Source of the DNA: Seison nebaliae | Lineage: Eukaryota > Rotifera > Pararotatoria > Seisonacea > Seisonidae | Length of the DNA stretch: 64,000 nt | Assembly (NCBI GenBank): GCA_023231475.1 | Contig: JALJEE010001273.1 | Coordinates: 41,449-105,448, forward strand | Reading direction: 5' to 3' | Shown here: piece by piece, positions 1 to 11,506 of the stretch | How the letters are laid out: each line of letters begins with the position of its first letter | Position numbering within the stretch: position 1 is the stretch's first letter | Notes under the pieces: generated by a model | Databases searched by the model: none | Told to the model about the DNA's origin: nothing | The model's input: only the letters and a program-made list of their open reading frames with translations | Made by a program: the position numbers and the translations under genes

Positions 1-1985
1 TTGTCATTCCTCCTTTTTCACTTGTTCAATTTTGGAGTTATCCTCAGAAGTATTTTAAAGTAGTGATTACAATTACACTCTTCCTAATCGGAACGATAGG
101 AAATGCTTCATAATTATTCAATTTCACAATTTCCCATCCGTGTTCTTTGAGTTGGTGGGAAGATGATGGAAGATGAGAAAGAGAGGTATAATGGAATCGA
201 AGTGATTTATTTACACAATTCTCTCAAGCACCATTAGAAACTTATTTGAAAAATCAATGAGACTCAATTTAGGGTCTAATGTTAAAAAAAAGAAAGATTA
301 ATTTTACATTTACATCATATATCTTTCACAAATTTATACTTTCTGTTCTGTGCTTTCCATTGATGAAATATATACTATCTCAATTTTCCAATTTCCATAC
401 AATCATAGGCGACACAAACACACGGAAATATTCTTGCACGTCCTCACGCTTACCTCCAACAACTGCATTGGTGTAAGAGACAGATAGAGCGAATACACGG
501 TACGAAGGTAATCGAGAAGAAAACGATGCATATTGGAGAGACATACATACGGACGAAAAGATGTGCAGTACACTATTGAGAGAAGTAGATGCGTGAATTA
601 AAAACAAAAAAATAATTAATTTCATTTATGTTTCTTCGTTGTAATTCATTGCACCCAATTAACTTCAACGGGTGATCAAATAAAAAAAATCGGAAGATGA
701 CTAATTAGGAAAGAAAACATGTTTCGATATCAAACATATATTTTCGACAATGTAAAGTATTTATTGTACTATTACATCAGATCACTTCATCTTATTATTG
801 TTTATTCGTTCTCCGTTTCATCCTACCCGACCAATTTATCGAAAGGCGATATAGGCTATGTTCAAAGACTGAAACCATGGCCATATAAGTGACAATGGAA
901 GAATATTCCGCTGACGTAATCAATTGAATGGGAAGCATGATGATCTAATGGAGAGGATGATCCAATTAAATTTTGCTTGACAATTTAATCCCTTCCTCTT
1001 CTTTTTTCTCATAAGTCTCATATATTTAATACTCATGTCCATTCATGTCGATCAGTTTCAATATTTTTTTTGAGAGCTAGATGCGATTCAAAATTATCAT
1101 TCGTTCATTCAATCACCTAATTATTTTCTGACACTTTTCTAAAACATTTCATACGAGGGCGTCATTTTCTGATCGAATGATTCAAGTTGCTGTTGTCGTG
1201 AAGAAGCTGATTGCCACCAAAAAAACATAAAATTATGACGCAATCTCTCGCCAACAACGACGATGATTAAATATCATCATCGTACAACATTAATTTTTGC
1301 CTCTCAATTATTTTCTAATTAATCACAATAATGACATGCTGATATTCGGTGCCATTCCATCATCCACACATTCTCTAGTACGACGATATTTTTTTTGATT
1401 ATCATTAATTGGAAGATGTTGGTCCCATCAATTCCCTATCAGTTTAAAGATGTTAATCAATATTAATTAAAATCGATCAAATCCATCAATATAGTTTCCA
1501 ATTCATTTACCTCATTCTTCTCCGTAAACGGTGAGAAATTAAGTGAGAATAAATAAACAAATATAAATAAATAAATAGATAAATAAATAAGTAGAGGAAT
1601 CAGTTCAATAGCAAATATTGGAATTGTGACTGGTATTGTTGAGAGACGAATAAAATCATTTTTACAAATCTTTCTTTCGCGTCAAATATGATATTAATGG
1701 TTTACAGAATAAACTGGTATGAGATGTATGAGTCATAGGTATTAATAGGAGAGACTAGTTGACTATGAGCAGTATAAAAACGAGATCTTCTCTTCATCAA
1801 ATTCTTGTAGGATATTTCAGCACGTACGAATTATTGATGTAAATTATAAAGACGAATTCTCCACATTCAATTCACCATTCCAGAAGAGATTCATTAAAAT
1901 TCATTTATGTAATAGAGTTCATTATTCGTTTTTCTTCCTTCCATCTCTTTTTCCTCTCTTCTCTATCTCTCTCACTCTCTCACCT
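1..1985. other. Non-coding stretch left of the SGSM3-like gene
   Basis: I see no gene here. The open frames are short, lack family resemblance and have no consistent splice partners. The sequence is A+T-rich with homopolymer runs and a TAAA-type simple repeat near 1550-1592. It lies beyond the 3' end of the minus-strand gene that stops at 1986, so it may hold that gene's 3' UTR and the flank of a gene outside the window. Confidence 0.5.
1550..1592. repeat. TAAA/TAGA simple repeat
   Basis: About 40 bases are built from TAAA units with occasional TAGA and TAAG variants. This is an ordinary microsatellite in non-coding DNA. Confidence 0.75.
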
Positions 1986-4900
1986 TCAATCCCATGAGAA
2001 GAGATGATGTTTCACAAGAATATCTTGAACTGATCCATTTAATGCTTGTGCAGCCAATAATTTACTATTACTATCATCAACATTCTCTTCCGATTCCTTC
2101 GTAGAACCTGATGTACCATTGTTGACAATTGAAGATGATGACGATGATGTTGGAAGAATAATGTTGTCCTTAGTTGACGAACTAAATCGAGGAAACAATC
2201 CAAGAGTTGATTCGATTTCATTTGATGTCGGTCTCGTAGTTGACGACATCATCATCATCATTTTCTTCTTAGTTACCTGTAATCGATTCATTTTCTTCTT
2301 TTTCAATTCTAATAAGAATTTATTATAAGATTCTGTTGGTATCTCCCAATCGCGTGATAAGTGAAATGCAAATTGAGCAAGAATTCTTAAGTCACATTTG
2401 ACCTGTACCCATCCAGGTGATCGGATATAACTATGTGGCTGATACCATTTCTTCACAATGCTTTTACATGAACATAAACATTCTAACCATAAATGTAATG
2501 CTTTCTTACTACATAAACAATTTAGAATTAGTTTAATATATCAATATTTCATTTAACTTTAATCCTAAACAAATGAGTGATCTTAATTTAACATCCATTT
2601 TCATACCCGTTGCATTGTGTGAGTATTCGATAGCTTCAACACATCTATAGAGTAATTCAGTCGGCGATAAAACAATATAGTCTTCGTCTAATCTATTTAA
2701 CATCTCCATTAAAAAAAAAAATAAATTCTTGAAATTTTTCGTTAACTTGAACGTTTTACATAGAAGTAAACGAGATTGAACCATATTCAAATTTTTTGAA
2801 ATAATTTGAGAAGCCGCTTCTCGAATAAAGAGCCAAGGATGAACGGCTTTCACATGGAATGTCGATTGTATTATACCGTTCATGAAGATGGCCCGAATCG
2901 CCGATGCCAATCGATCACGAACGACATGAGCAATTAATGGCTCGATACTGTCGTCTCCTGCTTTACAATATTCCTTTCCATTTGTATCTACTAATTCCAC
3001 ATAATTTGAGGGGAACCATCCATTATTTCCAGTTCTTTCTGAAATGCCTTTCCAGCAATGTTCGTCTTTCATAGAAGTAACGAAAATGATATCGGTGGGA
3101 ATGAAAGACAATTCATCAGATTCTTTCGATTCGAATGGTAGAATCGCTTTCGCTATACGTATACGTCTTGTACATGGATTAACAACACACATTCGATTAA
3201 GATCATTATTCCTCATCAAGTAACGATTGACTGTGTCGAATTGTGATGTCATCGATTTCTTATTGATCAATTCTTTCTTCGTCAATAACATCGAAGAACG
3301 TTTGGGAGCCATATCAGATGAATAGGAACGATGACGAGAACGGAATGTATTTTCTGATGAATCATCTGATTTTCTTATTCCGTCATCGTTAAAAACATCA
3401 TCATCCTCTTCATCTTTTGTTGACGTTGACGAATGATGATTACTACTCGAATTATTTGTTTGTTTTTCATCTTTTCCAATCAGTCGTTGCAGATCAATAG
3501 TTACTTTGGCCGGTGTTCCCCATTCTTGTATATCCATCAAATGACTTGATGTTGAATAATCGGGAGTTAATTTCTAAAAGAGAATGAAATGGACGAATTG
3601 AAAGAAAATAGAAACTATGTTGCGATATCGTTTTGGATTTAAACGTTGAAAATGATCACAAACAAGTAGAATTGCTTGTCTCAAATTAACTAACAATTCA
3701 GTTTGATGAACATTTTTATTTACTTTAATATATGAAAAAAAAAATGAAGTTAATTAAAATTTTAAGTTAAAGAAACTTTTCTCATAATCGCCCATATTAT
3801 GATTATTATTCGTATTGTTGTTCGAATTAATCTTCTGTTTCTGATAAGGATTCTCTAATGGATGTAATCGTTGAGTGACGATATTATCTTTCAAATTCGG
3901 TTCACTTCGATGTCTCTGACGTTGTGTCATAAATAAACTCTTTAACGGCATTCGATTTCTTATCATTTCTAATCGTTTCTGACCGACGAAAGCTTCATCC
4001 TAAATCATTATTATAATAAATTCAAATCAAAAATTTATAACAGATATATCATTGTTATCACCAATTGCTTTCATTAAATAATTTTGTCGAGTTCTCATTA
4101 ATCGATCAGGAGAAAATGTATTTCGCGCTATTATCGATAACTTTAAAGAAAAAAAGAGGAGCATGAAATTATATCACGTTTAACTTTTAAAAATATAATT
4201 AGGTAACATGTAACAATAGATCAACATTGTCGATTGACGAAGGTAAATCAGTCAAATGCTGATAAATGTCTGTCGACGTTTCATAACTTAACAATTTGTC
4301 CATCTGTTGGAAAAAGAATTTTGAATGAAAACAAATTTTGAAAAATAAAAGTAAACTGAATAAGCGAGTAGTCCCAATGCCACATAAAAGAGAACTAAAT
4401 GTCCTTCAAAGAACAACCAATCCCAAATTCGGTGTATTAGAGAGGAATGAGTAAATGAATTGGAGTAAAGTGTCAGAAACCATCCAATGGTCACTAAAGA
4501 TAATTCTACAGACAAATTCCATTATCATCAATGAAGTATATGAAAGGAACCTATTTGGAATTTATTAAAAATTTTATCAAGATCCGGATAAAATTTGGAA
4601 ATGAGATCTCTCAATAATAATTGATCAATTTGTAGTCCTTGAACTTTCCTCGAATAATATGCAGCAGGTAACACATTCTCGATAATTGAGCACATAATCC
4701 AGAACACATATTCCTCCTCCATCACTAGTAGTAATTGAGCGACCACCTACAATTGACGACATTTTTCACCTATCCTCCTTAAAACAAAGGTAACCATGGC
4801 AACACCTTGACAATAACCCATATCCTCGTAGACAAATGCCAAAACTCGAAGAATATTTCTCAATTTGGAAACACCAACCGCGTTCATTGAATTGAAACAA

Positions 4901-5540
4901 GGATGTGTCGGAATTGTTCGAAGTAAATCCTATGTTTAAATTTCATGAGTAATATAAAGACATCAAATGAAAAGTGGAGAACTAGTTCAATATTATCCCA
5001 ATTATCTTTCTGACTTGCTTCATGTCGCTTCATCAATTTAAAATAATCCGAATAAGTTGATGTCGAACTCTTTTCTTTAGTGGAAGCGTTCGTCAACCAG
5101 TACCATAATTGAGCACGAAATTTCTCAGGAATTCCTCCACAAACAACTTCATCCACAGATGATTTCCCGTTCCTATCATTATTTCTCTCATATCGATTCT
5201 TTAGAATTAGATTAGATAGAAAGTTGTTGTCATCTCTTGCATTGATTTGAAATTGTTTTAGTGCTGATAAAGAAAATGGTGGTTGATACAACGTTTTGTC
5301 AGCCAAATTATTCGAAGTTTCGAGGAGTATGTTCTGACAAGACGATCCCACAGTAAATTCCAATTTGGCCAACCAATTCAATTCATGAACACTCTTCAAT
5401 TTATTCATATGTCGTTTCCTATCAACATCTTTATTTTTCTCAAATTCACTTCTCTCATGTCCAATATCATCCTCCTCTTCCTCCTCATCACCTTCTCCAA
5501 TTTTTGCATTACCTTCAAAGAATGAAATTGTAATTGACAT
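1986..5540 (-). CDS. SGSM3: SGSM3-like TBC/SH3/RUN small-GTPase regulator
   Basis: Eleven exons join in frame (minus strand): 5540-4983, 4929-4795, 4746-4551, 4505-4357, 4303-4208, 4140-4042, 3999-3777, 3722-3616, 3573-2747, 2692-2558 and 2508-1986, giving 1015 aa. An N-terminal Rab-GAP TBC domain (about 135-400) keeps both catalytic fingers: an Arg near residue 190 (DLLRT) and a Gln near 227 (GYCQG). An SH3 domain follows at about 662-717 ([21 protein letters not shown]), then a RUN domain ([32 protein letters not shown]) ending VKHHLFSWD. This order is diagnostic of SGSM3, whose family regulates Rab and other small GTPases in membrane traffic. The protein is longer than the roughly 750 aa of vertebrates because of low-complexity Ser/Asn/Asp inserts before the SH3 and inside the C-terminal exon. 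Introns are 42-67 nt. The start is the first ATG of the acidic N-terminal exon. Confidence 0.9.
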
Positions 5541-5976
5541 GATATTATGTTAATGAGAATCACAATAACTTTTGATTCGATATCCATATTCATCATAATT
5601 CGATTTCTTTACAAATAGAGAAAAGTTTTTTATTCAATTTTGAAATAAAATTGAATAACATCTGATACATTCGGTCTCATTGACAAGATTAAATATTTGA
5701 ATGGAGCCATAACTCCCAATGGGATAAATGACGTGAACCGGAAATTTTAGTTATCTTTCAAAGAATTAATGGAAAACGATGAAAATGACACCTTATAATA
5801 AATCGTCTATATGTGTAAATTTGTGTTGTTGGCAATATCGAAGAAGAAAGAAAAAAAATGAATAAAATAAATTTCAATTAAGAGAATTGAATAGTTTAAA
5901 TTTTTAGTTTGTTTTCATGAAAAAATTAGGAAAGAAAAATTAAATATTTTAAATCAGTTCTTTCTGCTACTAGAAA
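5541..5976. promoter_or_regulatory. Divergent intergenic region SGSM3-like / MCCC2
   Basis: These 436 bases separate the start of the minus-strand SGSM3-like gene from the start of plus-strand MCCC2, so both promoters probably lie here. I see A-rich tracts but no motif I would name. Confidence 0.45.
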
Positions 5977-8060
5977 ATGATAAGTCAAAGAAATTTATTG
6001 AATAAACGATTTCATAAAATTCTTTCTTCTTTTCATACATCGAATATTAATGGACACAATGTGAGAGATAAGATCCATCAACTCTCAACATCTATTAACA
6101 GGAAATCGGAGAACTTTAAAGTTTTTTTCACAATATCTTCTCGACAATTATATCTGAATTTTTATTTAAGCAAAATCATTTGGAAATGAGAAAGTTGGTA
6201 GATGAATTGAAAAGCATTAGTGGGAAAATCATTGATGGTGGAAGTGAATCGGCGAAAATTCGACATTTGTCAAAAGGAAAACTGTTAGTTAGAGATCGAG
6301 TGGCTCAATTATTGGATCCGGGATCTTCATTCCTCGAATTATCTCAATTGGCAGGATATAAAATGTACGGAAATGAAGAAGTTCCGTCTGGAGGTGTTGT
6401 AACTGGAATTGGAATGATTAATAAGTTTATATTGATTAATGAACTGTTTAATTGGAAATAATATAATAAATTATATTAACATAGTGTAGAATGTATGATT
6501 ATTGCAAACGATGCAACAATCAAAGGTGGCACATACTATCCGATAACGGTGAAGAAACATTTGCGAGCACAAGAAATTGCTCATATGAATCGACTGCCAA
6601 CAATTTATCTAGTTGACAGTGGAGGTGCGAATTTGCCCAGACAAGTCGATCTGTTCGCTGATAGAAATCACTTCGGAAGAGAATTTTTCAATCAAGCTCA
6701 AATGTCTTCCAAAGGGATACCTCAAGTTCATTTTGTGTAATTAACTAACTTTTCAATAAAATTTCTTTATGTTATAAGATTGCTGTTGTACTTGGATCAT
6801 GTACAGCGGGAGGAGCTTATGTACCAGCAATGGCTGAACAAACAATTATGGTGAGGAAACAAGCGACGATCTTCCTTGGTGGACCTCCGTTAGTGAAAGC
6901 GGCAACAGGAGAAACGGTCACTGCTGAAGAATTAGGGGGAGCAGATTTACATTGTCGAGAGTCAGGAGTAGCTGATCATTATGCTTTAGATGATGAGCAT
7001 GCATTAAGAATAGCGAGAGATTTAATCAAACAATGTTCTTATGAGAAGAAGAATGTTTATAAAAGAAGTTTATTTAATTTTATTCATCAATTGAAATTTA
7101 TAGAAATTCCTAGTGAGAAGAAAACCTCTACCTCCAAAATTTAATGAAAATGATCTGTATGGAATTGTTGGTGCAAATCTCATGAAAAGTTATGATGTAA
7201 AAGAAGTTATAAGTCGTCTTGTAGATGACAGTGAATTCGACGAATTCAAATCTGTTTATGGAACGACATTAGTCACGGGCATTTCTCATATAAATGGATT
7301 TCCCATAGGCATTTTGGGAAATAACGGAGTACTTTTCTCTGAATCAGCAATGAAAGGATCTCATTTCATTCAATATTGTAATAATCGAAATATTCCATTA
7401 TTATTCCTCCAAAATATTACTGGTTAATCATATTAATGGTAGAATAATTTCTATTTCTAATTACATGTTTCATTTTAATATTTCAGGTTTTATGGTTGGA
7501 AAGAACGCAGAAGGAGGTGGCATAGCCAAGCATGGAGCTAAATTGGTAACGGCAGTTTCCACTTGTACAGTTCCAAAAATTACAGTGATAGTAGGCGGTT
7601 CATATGGCGCTGGCAATTATGGAATGTGTGGGCGATCATACGAGTTAGTTATTTTTGGAGGAACATTAAAATTAATTTATAAAAAAATAAAAGTCCAAGA
7701 TTCTTATTCGCTTGGCCTAATTCCCGAACGTCTGTTATGGGAGGCGTTCAAGCTGCAAATGTTTTACTTCAAGTTGAAATGGCGAAAAGTCAACGAGGTT
7801 CGTCCAACAAACAATGGACCCAAGAAGAAATGGATAAATTTAGGAAACCGATTATAGACAAATATGAAAAAGAAGGAAATCCATTTTTCACTTCACCTCG
7901 TCTATGGGACGACGGCGTCATCGATCCATTGGACACGAGACATGTCTTATCTTTATGTTTATCTCTCATTTATAACGATGGTAATTCATGGCAAATGAAT
8001 CGAATGGAAGCAAGTCGGTTAGATGGAGGAACGTCTCGTTTTGGATTGTTTAGAATGTAA
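5977..8060 (+). CDS. MCCC2: Methylcrotonoyl-CoA carboxylase beta subunit, mitochondrial
   Basis: Seven exons join in frame: 5977-6120, 6171-6424, 6485-6725, 6779-7054, 7104-7422, 7487-7643 and 7694-8060, giving 585 aa (human about 563). The enzyme is the carboxyltransferase half of methylcrotonoyl-CoA carboxylase, which works in leucine breakdown in the mitochondrial matrix. Family blocks run the whole length: [139 protein letters not shown], and a C-terminal FGLFRM identical to the human end. The first 48 residues are rich in Arg, Lys, Ser and Asn, as expected of a targeting peptide. Introns are 49-64 nt. The gene converges on the ankyrin gene with 46 nt between stop codons. Confidence 0.96.
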
Positions 8061-8106
8061 ATTGTGACGATTTATTGAAAGTAAATGTATTTTAATGATC
8101 TTCTTT

Positions 8107-9363
8107 TTAAGCCGATATATATCTTTGTAAGATTTGGATGACTTGGTTATATTTCGATGGATCACTCGCTACATAATCATAAGCTGTTTTCACTACAAAA
8201 GAAAGTTTTGAGAAATGAGACATTTCAAATAAACGAACTAAATCGATCTGTCAGACTGAAATCAGCACCAAGTGCCAATAATTTTTCTACAGTTTTCGGT
8301 TTATTCACATACGACGCGATCATGAGAGCTGTTCGTCCTTGATCATTCTTATGATCAATTTGCAAATCATATTCAGCCTACAGAAGAAGATAATCCATCA
8401 ATTTTGTTCAATTAATTAAAAACGAACTAGAATATCAACGAGAGCTGGATCGTCATTTACACCAGCCGCCAACCATTGGAGAGTAGTATATCCTCCCGTT
8501 GTTATATGTTTCGCATCGGCATTCTTCTTCAATAATGCTTCTATCAATTCTCGACTGCTGTAATAGCATGCTAATACGAGCGGCGTCTCTTCTAAAAGAG
8601 ATTTCCTTCAAAACACAAATCGAAAGATTTTAACTTGTCGTTTCTTCTGCATAATTCACATCTGCACCAGCTTCAATTAACGTAATTGCATGTTGAAAAT
8701 TTGTTTTTCCAATTCTAATTGAACCCATCAATGGAACTTGCTATCACATAAATAATAATAAATATGATAATTATTATTAATTATCAGTTGAATTTAAAAC
8801 GGAAGATAAAGACAATTGAGGATTCATGTCTTCAGTTCTTGATGTCTTATTTCTGAAAGCTGTTGTGACCGCTTGATTCAAATTCACTCGTTTGTCATTG
8901 ACGAGAATATTCAATACTTCGAGTGAATTACGACCACTATTCGTCTGATAGATGAGAAAAGTTTTTAAAGAGAGGTCCACAAATAAAAATAACTGGATCA
9001 ATAAAAGTGGCAGCTGCATACAAAGGTGTATATCCATTTTTTAAGTTTCCAATATTTGGATCAGCTCCATTCTATAAACTTAATTGAGATAAAGAAGAAG
9101 AAGAATTAGAAACTTTCAACAAAAACTGAACACAGTTTTCTGCATTGTGTGTCACACAAATGAATAAGGCGTTACTTCCATGTGGATCGACTTGTTTATC
9201 GATTTCTGTTGGTGGTACTAATGTTAAGGAATATGTTAAATGAAATATAAAAAGTTCTTGTCATCTAACAATCGGCAAGAAATCCTTGTAGTTTTACTGC
9301 ATCGTCTGTCATTGCAGCTTCACTAATTTTATCGCCTAAATTGTCCGAAAGAATATTCCCCAT
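8107..9363 (-). CDS. Ankyrin-repeat protein with N-myristoylation-type start
   Basis: Eight exons join in frame (minus strand): 9363-9270, 9217-9114, 9071-8994, 8944-8801, 8740-8635, 8591-8428, 8377-8239 and 8192-8107, giving 304 aa. Several ankyrin units are visible: DPHGSNALFICVTHN, NGYTPLYAAA, FQHAITLIEAGADVNYAE, ETPLVLACYYSSRELIEALL, GGYTTLQWLAAG, QGRTALMIASYVNKPKTV and KTAYDYVAS. Such repeats bind partner proteins and have no enzymatic role. The N-terminus begins MGNILS, with Gly2 and Ser6 as in N-myristoylated proteins, which suggests membrane attachment (inference). I do not recognise a specific orthologue. Every intron is 42-64 nt. The last exon ends 46 nt from the MCCC2 stop, so the two 3' UTRs probably overlap. 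Confidence 0.85.
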
Positions 9364-9685
9364 TATCGAAACGAATAAATGATAATTACACCAAGTTTTC
9401 GTAAAGGAAAAAATTGAAATAAAAGAAATATTCAATTCGAAAGGATTCTACTAATCCAATGACGTCATTTGTTAATGGTCATGAATTGATCCTGATCTTT
9501 TTTCTCCACTTATTTTACTCGCACACTCATCTCTTATCTTCTCTCTTTCTCTCTCCTAATCTTTTGGTAAATATTTGTTTTTCAAATGAAAATGAAAAGA
9601 GAAATTTAATTATGAATCATTATCATTTTATTGAGTGAAATTGGGAACGTTTTAGAAAGTTCAATTGTGATTTGATTTTGATGTT
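9364..9685. other. Gap between ankyrin and Dpy-30-motif genes
   Basis: These 322 bases hold the 5' flank of the ankyrin gene and the 3' UTR of the next minus-strand gene. A C/T-rich tract (about 9530-9560) would be G/A-rich on the transcribed strand. I see no other feature. Confidence 0.4.
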
Positions 9686-10668
9686 TCAGAAATGTTTCAA
9701 CTTGTTCAAGATGTTTTCTCTTTCGACTGCCTTCATAGCATTTCGTAGTTGAATCTCATATTTATTTCTTTCAAATGAGTCATACACTTCATCTTCTTTC
9801 ATCTTTAATGATATCGGTAGTTTTTGATGTTCGTCCTCTTTCTTCTTCATTTCGCTCCATTCTTTCACTTCAACAGCTGTGGGAATAATGCCATGTGTAT
9901 AACCAATATATTCACTCGAATCATCTTCTGTCATTTCCGGCTTTCCTAACGGAATACGTTCTCGTAACTTATAAGATTCTGCATTATTTAGGGTCAGATC
10001 TCGTCTCATCTTTGGTGGCATGTGCTCCGCACTTGACATATAATTATAATTAATGTTACTGCTCAAATGGAGTTGTTGGAAAATGTTTTGGGCATTCTGA
10101 TTATTTAAATTTTCTACCCATTGACTGGTATCCGTAGTTTGATCATATTCTTGACCTATTCGTTGGATTGCCGATTTAATAATACTGTCCACCAACTTTC
10201 GACTTACATCTGCCGCTTTCTTCTCCCACATTGCAGCATCGTACAATGTTTTCGATTTGGCCGTAACAACTGCATTTTGTCCACGAACTCTCATTTCCAA
10301 TTCCAATAATGCTATTCGTCGTGCCACTTCTTGTTTATATCGATAATCGTTGTGATAGAATCTGAGTTTCTGTGCTAGAAAAGATATTGGATCTTGCGGA
10401 CGCAATTTTAACAAATCCGTTACGGCCTGAGTCAATTGGCGACCGACATTCTTTGTGGCGTAAAGTAAATCGGGATTTGAGAATTTTGGCAATTTAATCG
10501 GATAATATGATGGAAAGATAGAATTATTATTCTCATTTTCATTTCCATTGAACAATAACTTGATATCCTTCCAAAATTAGCTTTAAAAATTTAAAATTAA
10601 AATCAATAAACTTCAATTTCTACGTCTTCATTACGACTGGTGGTAGGTATTGGAGAGAGAATGCTCAT
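9686..10668 (-). CDS. Uncharacterised coiled-coil protein with a Dpy-30/RIIa-like motif
   Basis: Two exons join in frame (10668-10612 and 10567-9686), giving 312 aa. The longer open frame begins without an ATG. Splicing a 44-nt intron to a short upstream exon starting MSILSPIPTTS supplies the start codon and keeps the frame. Near residues 74-86 the sequence RPQDPISFLAQKL resembles the Dpy-30/RIIa dimerisation helix (RPxDPIxFLAxxL), a docking fold common in chromatin and ciliary or flagellar scaffolds. The rest is charged and probably helical, with Lys/Glu-rich segments at the C-terminus (EWSEMKKKEDEHQKL). I cannot name the orthologue. A ciliary role is only a family-level possibility. Confidence 0.7.
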
Positions 10669-10924
10669 TATGTTCAATAGTTTATTTAACAAAAAAGAAA
10701 GGGAATTCGATGTTTAAATTAAATTTTGTTGGATTTTTTTGTGGGGAAGTTGAAATTTCGCGCACAAAATTAAAGAAATGGCAACTGACATAAATATCAG
10801 AAGATATAAGGTCATTTTTATTTCCAAATAAATAGCGACTATTCAAAATAAGAATTATAAAAATAAATTAGAATGGAAAAAGGAAGAAAAAATCGAAGAG
10901 AAACGCAACAAGTAAAATAAAATT

Positions 10925-11368
10925 CTAAGCAAAAGATAAGCGACTGACTCGTCCAGAAGATTTCTTATAGAAATCTTGGTCGAATGTTGCCGAATCGTTT
11001 TGTTCGTCTGACGGATCGTTTGTCAGAACGTTATCATTATCATCATCATCATGAAATTGACGATTTCTGTGAGTTGGAGTAGACGATTGAGAATGAAAAG
11101 AAGCGATTGCTGGAAGATATGTCGAGAAGTGTTCAGGCGAAAAAGAAGAATATTCAGAGAATGGACGGAATTGTTTCCGGTTGTTGGTTGAAGAGATAGA
11201 AGATGAAGATGAAACAGATGTTGTTCTCATAATTAAGTTTGAAGATGAAGTGGTTACTGTGGTTGAGGAAGATGATTCGGTGATGATATTCGACGATGAT
11301 GAACGATTATTCCTCCAATCGGTATTGTCGCTAAGTCGTATTTGATTTCGTTTACCTTCAGATGACAT
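10925..11368 (-). CDS. Ser/Thr-rich low-complexity protein, or 3' exon of the SH3BP5-like gene
   Basis: An open frame of 147 aa begins MSSEGKRNQIRLSD at 11368 and consists mostly of Ser, Thr, Asn and Asp, with a short acidic patch (HDDDDNDN). No folded domain is visible. It could be an independent small gene with its own ATG. It could also be a 3' exon of the SH3BP5-like gene: a donor in that gene just before its stop (after TCA A, donor GTGAAGTTTG) joins in frame to an acceptor inside this frame (after ATCTGAAG), removing the last residues and stop of the upstream protein. The sequence alone does not decide between the two. Confidence 0.4.
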   Translation of the reverse strand: MSSEGKRNQIRLSDNTDWRNNRSSSSNIITESSSSTTVTTSSSNLIMRTTSVSSSSSISSTNNRKQFRPFSEYSSFSPEHFSTYLPAIASFHSQSSTPTHRNRQFHDDDDNDNVLTNDPSDEQNDSATFDQDFYKKSSGRVSRLSFA

Positions 11369-11382
11369 TGAAATTATTTGTC

Positions 11383-11420
11383 GATCTATCTATCCATCAA
11401 TCAATCAATCAATCAATTAT
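11383..11420. repeat. Tetranucleotide (ATCA/ATCT) simple repeat
   Basis: Consecutive TCTA/TCCA and ATCA units form a short microsatellite between the two minus-strand frames. If the SH3BP5-like transcript is spliced into the Ser-rich frame, the repeat lies in that intron. Confidence 0.7.
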
Positions 11421-11506
11421 AAAGAAAAATTAAAATAAATTAAAGATATGAAATAATAAGGAATATCGATTACATTTTTATTATCACAAAGAAAAAATGA
11501 AGGAAA

